A stretch of 64,000 nt of DNA from Pseudomonas sp. PDM18 (lineage in GTDB: Bacteria; Pseudomonadota; Gammaproteobacteria; Pseudomonadales; Pseudomonadaceae), in assembly GCF_014852585.1 (NCBI RefSeq), contig NZ_JACVBX010000003.1:62001-126000 (forward strand), given 5' to 3'. The notes beneath the pieces are model-generated. The model saw nothing but the letters and a program-made list of their open reading frames with translations. It had not been told where the DNA came from and ran no database searches. Of the stretch, positions 39,294-47,013 are shown piece by piece. The translations under genes and the position numbers were made by a program. Each line of letters starts with the position of its first letter. The stretch's first letter is position 1.

Positions 39294-40504
39294 CAGCCAG
39301 TCACCCTTTCCGGAACCGGTTTGGTTTTCTCCATCCGGGTGTAGAACGGCATCAGGATGAAGAAGGCGAAATACAGAATGGTGCACAGGCGGGACAGCGT
39401 GGTGCCAAGCGGCGACGGCGCTTGCGAGCCGTAGTAGCCGAGGATCACGAAGGAAACCGCGAAGATCACCAGCCAGATCTTGCTCAGCCAGCCCTTGTAG
39501 CGGATCGAGCGAACCGGGCTACGGTCCAGCCATGGCAGCACGAACAGCACAGCAATGGCGGCGCCCATGGCGATAACGCCCATCAGCTTGTCCGGAACGG
39601 CGCGCAGGATGGCGTAGAACGGTGTGAAGTACCAAACCGGGGCAATGTGATCCGGGGTCTTGAACTGGTTCGCCATCTCGAAGTTGGGCTTCTCGAGGAA
39701 GAATCCGCCCATTTCCGGGAAGAAGAAGATCACGGTGCAGAAGACGAACAGGAAGACCACGACACCGACGATGTCTTTTACGGTGTAGTACGGGTGGAAC
39801 GGGATGCCATCCAGAGGAATGCCGTTCTCGTCCTTCTTCTTCTTGATATCCACGCCATCGGGGTTGTTCGAGCCGACTTCGTGCAGCGCCAGGATGTGCA
39901 GCACCACCAGGCCGAGCAGGACGATCGGCAGCGCGATCACGTGCAGGGCGAAGAAGCGGTTCAGGGTGATGCCGGAAATCAGGAAGTCACCACGGATCCA
40001 CTGGGACAGGTCTTCACCGATTACCGGGATGGCGCCGAACAGCGAGATGATCACCTGGGCACCCCAGTAGGACATCTGGCCCCAGGGCAGCAGGTAGCCC
40101 ATGAAAGCCTCGGCCATCAGGGCGAGGTAGATCAGCATGCCGAAGATCCACACCAGCTCGCGCGGTTTCTGGTACGAACCGTACAGCAGGCCACGGAACA
40201 TGTGCAGGTAGACGACCACGAAGAACGCCGACGCACCGGTGGAGTGCATGTAGCGGATAATCCAGCCGTAATCTACATCTCGCATGATGTACTCGACGGA
40301 AGCGAAAGCCTCTTCCGCCGACGGGGTGAAGCTCATGGTCAGCCAGATACCGGTGAGGATCTGGTTAACCAGGACCAGCAGTGCGAGCGAACCGAAGAAG
40401 TACCAGAAGTTGAAGTTCTTCGGGGCGTAGTACTTGCTCAGATGGTCTTCCCACATCTTGGTCGCGGGGAAGCGGGCATCGACCCAAGCCATGAACTTGT
40501 TCAT
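39293..40504 (-). CDS. petB: Cytochrome b of the bc1 complex
   Basis: Core membrane subunit with hemes bL and bH and the Qo/Qi sites. The 403-residue protein has eight helices. Heme-ligating histidines are visible in IRYMHSTGASAFF, YLHMFRG, FALHVIALP and VVLHILALHEVG. The Qo-site motif reads PVWY (HIAPVWYFTPFYAILRAV) in place of the textbook PEWY; this variant occurs in some proteobacteria. An insertion after HEVGSNNPDG (DIKKKKDENGIPLDGIPFHPYYTVKD) is normal. Shares one base with the petA stop. Confidence 0.97.
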   Translation of the reverse strand: MNKFMAWVDARFPATKMWEDHLSKYYAPKNFNFWYFFGSLALLVLVNQILTGIWLTMSFTPSAEEAFASVEYIMRDVDYGWIIRYMHSTGASAFFVVVYLHMFRGLLYGSYQKPRELVWIFGMLIYLALMAEAFMGYLLPWGQMSYWGAQVIISLFGAIPVIGEDLSQWIRGDFLISGITLNRFFALHVIALPIVLLGLVVLHILALHEVGSNNPDGVDIKKKKDENGIPLDGIPFHPYYTVKDIVGVVVFLFVFCTVIFFFPEMGGFFLEKPNFEMANQFKTPDHIAPVWYFTPFYAILRAVPDKLMGVIAMGAAIAVLFVLPWLDRSPVRSIRYKGWLSKIWLVIFAVSFVILGYYGSQAPSPLGTTLSRLCTILYFAFFILMPFYTRMEKTKPVPERVTG

Positions 40505-41094
40505 CAGGCTTTCTCCTGGTCCACACCGATGGTCAACTCATCACCATCCAGCGTATAGGGCGGAATCGGCAGGTTCAGGGGCGCGGGCTGCCCCTTGTAA
40601 ACGCGGCCGGCAAGATCGTAATGGGAGCCGTGGCACGGGCAGAAGTAACCACCCTTCCAGTCCGGACCGAGATCCGCGGGAGCGACTTCCGGGCGGAAGG
40701 TCGGCGAGCAGCCCAAGTGGGTGCAGATACCGACGATCACGGCCAGCTCGGGCTTGATCGAACGCAGCTTGGGATCGACGTAGGCCGGCTGTTCCGATGC
40801 CTTCGACTCGGGGTCGGCCAGCTGCCCGTCTAGGGTCGGCAGCGCATCCAGCATTTCCTTGGTGCGATGCACCAGGAATACCGGCTTGCCGCGCCACTCG
40901 GCCACAACCTGCTGGCCCGGCTCGATCTTCCCTACGTTGACCTTCACCGGCGCGCCAGCGGCCTTCGCCTTGGCACTGGGGAACCATGACCCCACGAACG
41001 GGACCGCAGCTCCGACCGCTCCTGCCGCACCTACCACCGAGGTGGCCGCGACAAGGAAGCGACGCCGGCCTGCATTCACGCCGTCATTACTCAT
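40504..41094 (-). CDS. petA: Rieske iron-sulfur subunit of the bc1 complex
   Basis: Carries the 2Fe-2S centre that oxidises ubiquinol at Qo. The 196-residue protein has a Tat-type N-terminus (RRRFLVAATSVVG), an uncleaved transmembrane anchor, a flexible hinge, and the cluster motifs CTHLGC and CPCHGSHYD supplying two Cys and two His ligands. First gene of petABC, behind a candidate promoter at 41175-41203. Confidence 0.97.
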   Translation of the reverse strand: MSNDGVNAGRRRFLVAATSVVGAAGAVGAAVPFVGSWFPSAKAKAAGAPVKVNVGKIEPGQQVVAEWRGKPVFLVHRTKEMLDALPTLDGQLADPESKASEQPAYVDPKLRSIKPELAVIVGICTHLGCSPTFRPEVAPADLGPDWKGGYFCPCHGSHYDLAGRVYKGQPAPLNLPIPPYTLDGDELTIGVDQEKA

Positions 41095-41116
41095 TCAGTC
41101 GTCTCCCATCAGCTTC

Positions 41117-41137
41117 AAGCCTGTTCAAATCAGGCTT
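41117..41137 (-). other. Stem-loop in petA leader
   Basis: Seven-base arms AAGCCTG / CAGGCTT with a seven-base loop lie between the candidate promoter and the petA start. On the minus strand no T-run follows, so it is more likely a leader structure than a terminator. Confidence 0.4.
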
Positions 41138-41174
41138 TTAAGTAAAAATTCGAGCCGCGCAAAAAATTCGCCAA

Positions 41175-41203
41175 ATGGTAAAGAAAAGCCCTTGTGATGA
41201 CAA
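41175..41203 (-). promoter_or_regulatory. Candidate petABC promoter
   Basis: Minus strand TTGTCA (41198-41203), 17-base spacer, TACCAT (41175-41180), about 80 bases before petA and after the rpsI terminator. Confidence 0.5.
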
Positions 41204-41293
41204 GGTAATAGCCTGTTACGCAACCCCTGGAACCCTTGCGCCGCGCGGCTTGCGCGGATGCGACACCTTGCCGCACGAACTTATTGAAGACAT

Positions 41294-41331
41294 AAAAAAA
41301 CGCCCAGTCCAAAGGATCTGGGCGTTTTTTT
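41294..41331 (-). terminator. Terminator downstream of rpsI
   Basis: AAAAAAACGCCCAG / CTGGGCGTTTTTTT with a ten-base loop, twelve bases after the rpsI stop on the minus strand. Confidence 0.9.
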
Positions 41332-41343
41332 CGAAGCGTCGTA

Positions 41344-41736
41344 TTAACGCTTGGAGTACTGCGGACGCTTACGCGCTTTGCGCAGACCGACTTTCTTACG
41401 TTCAACTTCGCGGGCGTCGCGAGTGACGTAGCCGGCTTTACGCAGCGAGCTGCGCAGGGTCTCGTCGTACTCGATCAGAGCGCGGGTGATACCGTGACGG
41501 ATCGCACCAGCTTGACCGCTTACGCCACCGCCAACGACGGTTACGTAGATATCGAACTTCTCGGTGTTCTCGGTCAGCTCGAGCGGCTGACGGACAACCA
41601 TGCGAGCGGTCTCACGACCGAAGAACTGCTCGATGGAGCGGTTGTTGATGGAGATCTTGCCAGTACCCGGACGCAGGAAGACGCGAGCGGTAGCGGTCTT
41701 ACGACGGCCAGTGCCGTAATTTTGAGTCGCCGACAT
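41344..41736 (-). CDS. rpsI: 30S ribosomal protein S9
   Basis: Small-subunit protein whose C-terminal tail reaches the P-site tRNA. The 130-residue protein has [18 protein letters not shown] at the start, the family signature [22 protein letters not shown], and the conserved C-terminal ending [11 protein letters not shown]. It follows rplM by 14 bases. Confidence 0.98.
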   Translation of the reverse strand: MSATQNYGTGRRKTATARVFLRPGTGKISINNRSIEQFFGRETARMVVRQPLELTENTEKFDIYVTVVGGGVSGQAGAIRHGITRALIEYDETLRSSLRKAGYVTRDAREVERKKVGLRKARKRPQYSKR

Positions 41737-41750
41737 AATGAGCTATCCCG

Positions 41751-42179
41751 TTAAATCTTCAGTTCTTGAGGCTGCTGAGCGGTGTGCGGGTGGTTGGCAC
41801 CCTTGTACACTTTCAGCTTGCGGTACATGTCGCGGCCCAGCGGGTTTTTCGGCAGCATGCCTTTGACGGCAGTCTCGATAACACGCTCAGGAGCCTTGGC
41901 GATCAGCTTCTCGAAGTTGATCGACTTGATACCGCCCGGGAAGCCCGAGTGATGGTAGTACATCTTGTCGGTAGCTTTGGCGCCGGTGACACGAACCTGC
42001 TCGGCGTTGATGACGACGATGTAGTCGCCGGTGTCAACGTGCGGGGTGTATTCCGGCTTGTGCTTGCCGCGCAGGCGGGTAGCAATCTCGGTAGCCAGAC
42101 GACCCAGGGTCAGGCCAGCAGCGTCGACGACGAACCAGTCGCGCTTAACAGTTTCTGGTTTCGCGGTATAAGTTTTCAT
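41751..42179 (-). CDS. rplM: 50S ribosomal protein L13
   Basis: Early-assembly large-subunit protein. The 142-residue protein has [39 protein letters not shown] and the signature [24 protein letters not shown]. In E. coli L13 represses its own rplM-rpsI mRNA; a small leader hairpin is present here (42191-42205), but homology to that control site is not shown. Confidence 0.98.
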   Translation of the reverse strand: MKTYTAKPETVKRDWFVVDAAGLTLGRLATEIATRLRGKHKPEYTPHVDTGDYIVVINAEQVRVTGAKATDKMYYHHSGFPGGIKSINFEKLIAKAPERVIETAVKGMLPKNPLGRDMYRKLKVYKGANHPHTAQQPQELKI

Positions 42180-42190
42180 TCGTTATAGCC

Positions 42191-42205
42191 TCAGGGGCCG
42201 CCTGA
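42191..42205 (-). other. Small stem-loop in rplM leader
   Basis: TCAGG / CCTGA arms around a GGCCG-type loop about 12 bases before the rplM ATG, within a leader of roughly 35 bases. It could influence translation initiation. Confidence 0.35.
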
Positions 42206-42219
42206 AAATAAGACGGCGA

Positions 42220-42248
42220 ATCTTACTGGACAGTGGTTGCCTTGACAA
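42220..42248 (-). promoter_or_regulatory. rplM-rpsI promoter
   Basis: Minus strand TTGTCA (42243-42248), 17-base spacer, TAAGAT (42220-42225), about 40 bases before the rplM ATG. Confidence 0.6.
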
Positions 42249-42425
42249 GTCAAGGACAGCCGAAGACAGACACGAATTGGGGCTCGGGTCGGTGTGCGTC
42301 CGTAACGACTAGATGTATCAATCGGCAGGCTTTGGCATCCCCCACCGATGAAAGGCTGCGAAATTATGCAGATTCCGGCAGAATTTTCAACTGTATGACG
42401 CACTTGTTTTCATGAGGAGACCTGC

Positions 42426-43463
42426 ATGGAGTACCGCCCGCTCGGCCGCACCGAACTGAAAGTCAGCGCCCTTTGTCTGGGAACCATGACCTGGGGCGAA
42501 CAGAATACCCAGGAGGAGGCTTTCGCCCAGATCGAACGGGCCAAGGCCGCCGGTCTGAATTTCATCGATACCGCCGAGATGTACCCGGTGCCGCCGCGCG
42601 CGGAAACCTACACCCGCACCGAGCAGATCATCGGCAACTGGTTCGCCCAGCGCGGCGATCGCGCTGACTGGGTACTCGCCAGCAAGATCGCCGGCCCCGG
42701 CAACTCCATCAGCCACATCCGCGACGGCCAGCCAAAGCTTGATCGCAAGAACATCGTCGCGGCGCTGGACGGCAGCCTCAAGCGCCTGCAGACCGACTGG
42801 ATCGACCTCTACCAGTTGCATTGGCCTGAGCGCAGCACCAATTTCTTCGGCCAACTGGGCTACCAGCACAAGGAAGAAAGCTTCACCGCGCTGGAAGACA
42901 CCCTGGAGGCCCTGGACGAGCAGGTTCGCGCCGGCAAGATCCGCCACGTCGGCCTCTCCAACGAGACGCCCTGGGGCACCATGCGCTTCCTGCAGATCGC
43001 CCAGGAGCGCGGCTGGCCGCGCGCGGTGTCGATCCAGAACCCCTACAACCTGCTCAACCGCAGCTTCGAGGTGGGCCTGGCGGAAGTCGCCATCCGCGAG
43101 CAGATCGGCCTGCTGGCCTATTCGCCCCTGGCCTTCGGCATGCTCTCGGGCAAGTACTTCGGCGGCGCGCGCCCGGCCAATGCACGGATCACCCTGTTCA
43201 GCCGCTTCACCCGCTACACCAACCCGCAGACCGCCAGCGCCTGCGACCGCTACGTCACCCTGGCCCGCGAGCACGACCTGGATCCGGCCCAGATGGCCCT
43301 CGCCTTCGTCACCAGCCAACCGTTCGTGACCAGCAACATCATCGGTGCGACCAACCTCCAGCAACTGGAAGCCAACCTGGCCAGTTTCGAGCTGAAGCTC
43401 TCCGACGAGGTGCTCGCAGGCATCGAGGCGATCCACAAGGACCAGCCAAACCCGGCCCCCTGA
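42426..43463 (+). CDS. Aldo/keto reductase (Tas/YajO-like)
   Basis: A 345-residue cytoplasmic NAD(P)H-dependent oxidoreductase of the AKR superfamily (Tas-like). The catalytic tetrad is present: D48 and Y53 in FIDTAEMYPV, K87 in LASKIAG, and H133 in LYQLHWPER. Cofactor-binding motifs include GLSNETPWG and SNIIGATNLQQLEANL. The ribosome site GAGGAG is well placed. It is divergent from rplM and the substrate is unknown. The same gene lies here in P. aeruginosa (PA4434). Confidence 0.9.
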   Translation: MEYRPLGRTELKVSALCLGTMTWGEQNTQEEAFAQIERAKAAGLNFIDTAEMYPVPPRAETYTRTEQIIGNWFAQRGDRADWVLASKIAGPGNSISHIRDGQPKLDRKNIVAALDGSLKRLQTDWIDLYQLHWPERSTNFFGQLGYQHKEESFTALEDTLEALDEQVRAGKIRHVGLSNETPWGTMRFLQIAQERGWPRAVSIQNPYNLLNRSFEVGLAEVAIREQIGLLAYSPLAFGMLSGKYFGGARPANARITLFSRFTRYTNPQTASACDRYVTLAREHDLDPAQMALAFVTSQPFVTSNIIGATNLQQLEANLASFELKLSDEVLAGIEAIHKDQPNPAP

Positions 43464-43476
43464 TCGCTGCGCAAAC

Positions 43477-43503
43477 GAAAAAGCCCGGCAATGCCGGGCT
43501 TTT
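43477..43503. terminator. Bidirectional terminator, aldo/keto reductase / acyl-CoA dehydrogenase
   Basis: GAAAAAGCCCGGCAATGCCGGGCTTTT stem-loop between the convergent genes. Confidence 0.88.
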
Positions 43504-43515
43504 CATCCGTGCCGG

Positions 43516-44652
43516 TCACAGCGCGCGGGCGATGATCTCCTTCATGATCTCGTTGGTCCCGGCGTAGATACGCTGCACGCGTGCATCGGCCCAGGCACGG
43601 GCGATCGGGTACTCCCACATGAAGCCGTAGCCACCGTGCAATTGCACGCACTCATCGAGCACCTTGCACTGCAAGTCGGTGGTCCAGTACTTGGCCATCG
43701 CCGCGGTCGGCACATCCAGCTTGCCTTCCAGGTGCTGCTCCAGGCAGCGGTCGACGAAGACGCGACCGACCTGAATCTCGGTAGCCATTTCCGCGAGCTT
43801 GAAGCGCGTGTTCTGGAAGTCCGCAACGGATTTTCCGAAGGCCTTGCGGTCGCGGGTGTAGTCCAGCGTCCATTTCAGCGCCGCCTCGGCCGAGGCCAGC
43901 GCGCCGAGGGCTACGGTCAGGCGCTCCTGGGGCAGTTCCTGCATCAGGTAAATGAACCCCTGCCCGTCCTTGCCCAGCAGGTTTTCCTTGGGGATGCGCA
44001 CATCCTGGAAGAACAGCTCGGAAGTGTCCTGGGCCTTCATGCCGACTTTTTCCAGGCGCTTGCCCTTGCTGAAGCCCGGCGTGCCGGCCTCCACCAGGAA
44101 CAGGCTGGTGCCCTTGGCGCCGGCCTTGGGGTCGGTCTTGGCGACCACGATCACCAGGTCGGCCAGCCAGCCGTTGGTGATGAAGGTCTTCGAGCCGTTG
44201 ATCACGTACTCGTCGCCATCCAGCACGGCGGTGGTCTTCACGCCCTGCAGGTCGGAGCCGGCGCCCGGCTCGGTCATGGCGATGGCCGAGACCATCTCGC
44301 CTGAGATCAGCCTGGGCAGGTAGCGCTGCTTCAGCTCTTCACTGCCGTAATGGAGGATGTAGGGCGCGACGATGTCCGAATGCAGCGAGAAGCCGATGCC
44401 GGTCAGACCCAGACGACCGATCTCCTCGATCACCACGGCGCTGTAGAGAAAGTCCGCGGCCATGCCGCCATAGGCCTCGGGCAGATGCGAGCAGAGCATC
44501 CCGGCCTCCCCGGCCTTGTTCCAAAGCTGGCGATCGACGTGACCGTCCTTTTCCCACTGGGCGTGGAAGGGCACTGCCTCCTGTTCGAGTAACTTGCGGA
44601 CGCTGTCGCGGAACAGCTCGTGGTCTGAACTGAACAGGGTTCTTGGAATCAT
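43516..44652 (-). CDS. Acyl-CoA dehydrogenase, long-chain/isovaleryl type
   Basis: FAD flavoprotein that introduces an alpha-beta double bond into an acyl-CoA. The 378-residue product has the FAD/substrate signatures MTEPGAGSDLQGVKT and QLHGGYGFMWEYP. The residue where medium-chain enzymes carry the catalytic Glu is Ala (IYAGTNEI); instead E243 in LPQERL matches the base of long-chain and isovaleryl enzymes. Substrate is unknown. ATG 44652 (MIPRTLF) has AGGTG upstream; a GTG three codons earlier is possible. Divergent from a GlxA-type regulator that may control it (inference). Confidence 0.9.
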   Translation of the reverse strand: MIPRTLFSSDHELFRDSVRKLLEQEAVPFHAQWEKDGHVDRQLWNKAGEAGMLCSHLPEAYGGMAADFLYSAVVIEEIGRLGLTGIGFSLHSDIVAPYILHYGSEELKQRYLPRLISGEMVSAIAMTEPGAGSDLQGVKTTAVLDGDEYVINGSKTFITNGWLADLVIVVAKTDPKAGAKGTSLFLVEAGTPGFSKGKRLEKVGMKAQDTSELFFQDVRIPKENLLGKDGQGFIYLMQELPQERLTVALGALASAEAALKWTLDYTRDRKAFGKSVADFQNTRFKLAEMATEIQVGRVFVDRCLEQHLEGKLDVPTAAMAKYWTTDLQCKVLDECVQLHGGYGFMWEYPIARAWADARVQRIYAGTNEIMKEIIARAL

Positions 44653-44815
44653 GCGCTGCACCTGCGGATCGGTTGTAGGAATTATTGGAAGGCCGACTGT
44701 AGGCCAAGCACGAACCGCTCTGCACTGGACACTTTCGCCAAAAAATAAGACGATCCAGCCGCATCATGACCGCTTTAGCGTCATGCAAAGACATCCATAA
44801 GAAGTACAAGAACCG

Positions 44816-45814
44816 ATGCCCAATCCAGCTTCCCGTGTGCTGCGCCGCGTCAGCATCCTCGCCACCCACGGCGTGTTCGGCTCCACCCTGATGCAGGCCA
44901 AGGACTTCTTCCACATGGCCGCCCTGCGCCATGGTCGCCAACAGGGCCTTGGACTGCAGCCCAGCTTCGAGACCCGCATCGTCAGTCCCGACGGCCAGCC
45001 GGTGATGACCTTCAGCGGCGATCTCCTGCCGGTACACGGTGCCCTGGACGAACCGGAGTTAGTCATTCTTCCCGCCTTCTGGGGCGACTTCGACGAACTG
45101 CTGACCCTCTATCCACAGGTGATGCCCTGGTTGCGCGACCGTCATGCAGCTGGCTGCGTGTTGTGCGGCGAGGTTTCGGGGGTGTTCTGGCTGGCCGAAG
45201 CAGGACTACTGAACGGGAAGGAAGCGACCACCTACTGGCGCTTCTTCCGCGAATTCGCCGAGCGCTACCCCAAGGTGCTGCTCAACCAGGACAAGCACAT
45301 AGCCGACGCCGACAACATCTACAGCGCCAGCGGCCTGACCTCGGTGCGCGACCTGTACATCTACCTGATCGAGCACTTCTGCGGCGCCGCCGTTGCCCAG
45401 GGCGTGGCCCGCGACATCCTCTATGAAGTGCAGCGCACCTACACGCCCGGCCGCCTGGGCTTCGGCGGCCAGAAGCTGCACCACGACCCGGCAATCCTGC
45501 AGATCCAGCACTGGCTGGAAGAGCACTTCTGCGACAAGTTCCGCTTTGAAGACGTGGCTCGCGAGCACGGCATGAGCATCCGCAACTTCATGCGGCGCTT
45601 CCAGGCGGCCACCGGCGACAAGCCGCTGCACTACCTGCAGCGCCTGCGCATCGAGACCGCGCGCAACCTGTTGTCCACCAGCCGCAAGAGCATCAAGACC
45701 ATCAGCTACGAAGTCGGCTACGACGACGCCAGCTTCTTCGCGCGCCTGTTCAGACAGCACACTGGGCTGTCACCGAATCATTACCGGCGCCAGTACGAAC
45801 AGAAGGAAGCCTGA
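44816..45814 (+). CDS. AraC-family regulator with DJ-1/PfpI domain (GlxA-like)
   Basis: A 332-residue regulator. Residues 10-200 form a class-I glutamine-amidotransferase/DJ-1-like domain (VSILATHGVFGSTLMQAKDF, LVILPAFWGDF, SGVFWLAEAGLLNGKEATTYW). The usual nucleophilic Cys position in the family motif CTGAFLLAEAGLL is Val here, so it is probably a ligand sensor, not an enzyme. Residues 225-325 are an AraC helix-turn-helix pair (FEDVAREHGMSIRNFMRRFQAATG; ISYEVGYDDASFFARLFRQHTGLSPNHYRR). Divergent from the acyl-CoA dehydrogenase. Ligand unknown; GlxA relatives often sense quaternary amines. Confidence 0.88.
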   Translation: MPNPASRVLRRVSILATHGVFGSTLMQAKDFFHMAALRHGRQQGLGLQPSFETRIVSPDGQPVMTFSGDLLPVHGALDEPELVILPAFWGDFDELLTLYPQVMPWLRDRHAAGCVLCGEVSGVFWLAEAGLLNGKEATTYWRFFREFAERYPKVLLNQDKHIADADNIYSASGLTSVRDLYIYLIEHFCGAAVAQGVARDILYEVQRTYTPGRLGFGGQKLHHDPAILQIQHWLEEHFCDKFRFEDVAREHGMSIRNFMRRFQAATGDKPLHYLQRLRIETARNLLSTSRKSIKTISYEVGYDDASFFARLFRQHTGLSPNHYRRQYEQKEA

Positions 45815-45905
45815 AACAGGCCATCCCTAGGATGGGTTCACGGACTCGGGTGCCGCCCTATGATCAGGGCAGCAATCGACAACAAGAACCCAACGGGATA
45901 TCGCC

Positions 45906-46871
45906 ATGCGCCGCTTTCTGCTTGCCTTGATGGCCGTCTTCAGCCTGAACGCTGTGGCGGACGACACCTGGAAACCCTTCCCCTACGACCAGAGCGCCTT
46001 CGACTACAGCGGCGACAAGCTGCGCGCGGCATGGCCGCGACTAACACGCGGCTTCGGCGCCAACTACCCGTTCCCGGATGCGGATTGGGTGGTGACCATG
46101 GCCACCCGGCATCCCGACGCCCTTGAGAAGACCGTGACCGCCGGCACCGGCTTCAGCGGCAAGCCGGAAGAGGCGCAGGTCTACGCCGAAAAGCTGCAGG
46201 ACGTGTGGCGCAAGGTGTTCCGCGGCGACTTCGCCCGAGCCAAGAAGGACGGCCTGGCACTGGGCGTCGGCGGGCAGGTGCCGGGCATGTTCGCCCAGGT
46301 TCTTTACGCCATGTTCCTCGCGCCGAACCAGGAAGAAAAGCAGCGCCTGCTGGAGGAAGTCATCAGCTACACCGACGAGGCCGGTCCGCTGCTCAACGCC
46401 GACCCAATCGCCCAGTTCGGCCGCGCCTACGCCAAGGCCCGCCTGGCCGAGGACCTGTCGGTGCCGGTGGTGCTCAAGCGCGGCTACACCGGCGACATCC
46501 CCAAGGAACTGGACGCCCTCCTGGCCAAGCAGCCGAACCAGCCGTTCGCCCTGGCGCTCTACGGCGGCTATGAAGCCGGCGTGATCCGCAAGGTTGGCAA
46601 GCTGGTGGGCAAGATGACCTACGGGGTCAGTGCGGACAAGATGGAGCAGTACTTCGCACGCTCCTTCCGCGCCTCCGACGACCTGCCCATCGGCCACTAC
46701 GAATACGCCAACGCGCTGGGCTACGTGTATGGCGAGGACGAGGAGCAGAAGGCGCTGGATCAGCTGAAGAAGGCTGTAGCCATCAAGCCGATCAACGCCA
46801 TGGAGGCGCTGGAAGTCGCCCACGCCCAGCAATTGCTAAAGAAGGCGCAGCAGGAGATGGCGCAGCGCTGA
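45906..46871 (+). CDS. Hypothetical secreted protein with C-terminal TPR-like helices
   Basis: I do not recognise a named family. The 321-residue protein starts with a clean signal peptide (MRRFLLALMAVFSLNAVADD, cleavage probably after AVA), so it should be periplasmic. The mature part begins WKPFPYDQSAFDYSGDKLRAAWPRL. The rest is alanine-rich and helical. The C-terminal portion (about 210-318) reads like tetratricopeptide helices (DEEQKALDQLKKAVAIKPINAMEALEVAHAQQLLKKA). No catalytic motif or lipobox is seen. It lies between the GlxA-like regulator and zapE, as PA4437 does in P. aeruginosa, and is followed by a REP doublet and a terminator. Confidence 0.8.
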   Translation: MRRFLLALMAVFSLNAVADDTWKPFPYDQSAFDYSGDKLRAAWPRLTRGFGANYPFPDADWVVTMATRHPDALEKTVTAGTGFSGKPEEAQVYAEKLQDVWRKVFRGDFARAKKDGLALGVGGQVPGMFAQVLYAMFLAPNQEEKQRLLEEVISYTDEAGPLLNADPIAQFGRAYAKARLAEDLSVPVVLKRGYTGDIPKELDALLAKQPNQPFALALYGGYEAGVIRKVGKLVGKMTYGVSADKMEQYFARSFRASDDLPIGHYEYANALGYVYGEDEEQKALDQLKKAVAIKPINAMEALEVAHAQQLLKKAQQEMAQR

Positions 46872-46883
46872 GTCACCACTTGC

Positions 46884-46954
46884 AGGAGCGAGCTTGCTCG
46901 CGAACATTTCCCGGCAGCTCCGGTGCTGGGCGGTTCGCGAGCAAGCTCGCTCCT
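46884..46954. repeat. REP doublet (REPIN-like)
   Basis: Two perfect 22-base inverted copies (46884-46905 and 46933-46954) of a Pseudomonas REP unit, AGGAGCGAGCTTGCTCGCGAAC and its complement by position, are separated by 27 bases. Each copy is itself a near-palindrome (GCGAGC-TT-GCTCGC). Extragenic position and pairing match REPINs mobilised by RAYT transposases; no RAYT gene is in this window. Confidence 0.85.
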
Positions 46955-46970
46955 ACGAAGAGCAAAAAAC

Positions 46971-46999
46971 AAAAAAGGCTGCCCAAGGGCAGCCTTTTT
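46971..46999. terminator. Bidirectional terminator before zapE end
   Basis: AAAAAAGGCTGCCC / GGGCAGCCTTTTT stem-loop between the secreted-protein gene and the convergent zapE. Confidence 0.88.
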
Positions 47000-47013
47000 C
47001 ATTCACCGGACCA

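Noticed and set aside
41117-41142. Plus-strand terminator (stem followed by TTTTA)
   Set aside because: No plus-strand gene ends upstream of it; more likely a leader structure of petA on the minus strand.
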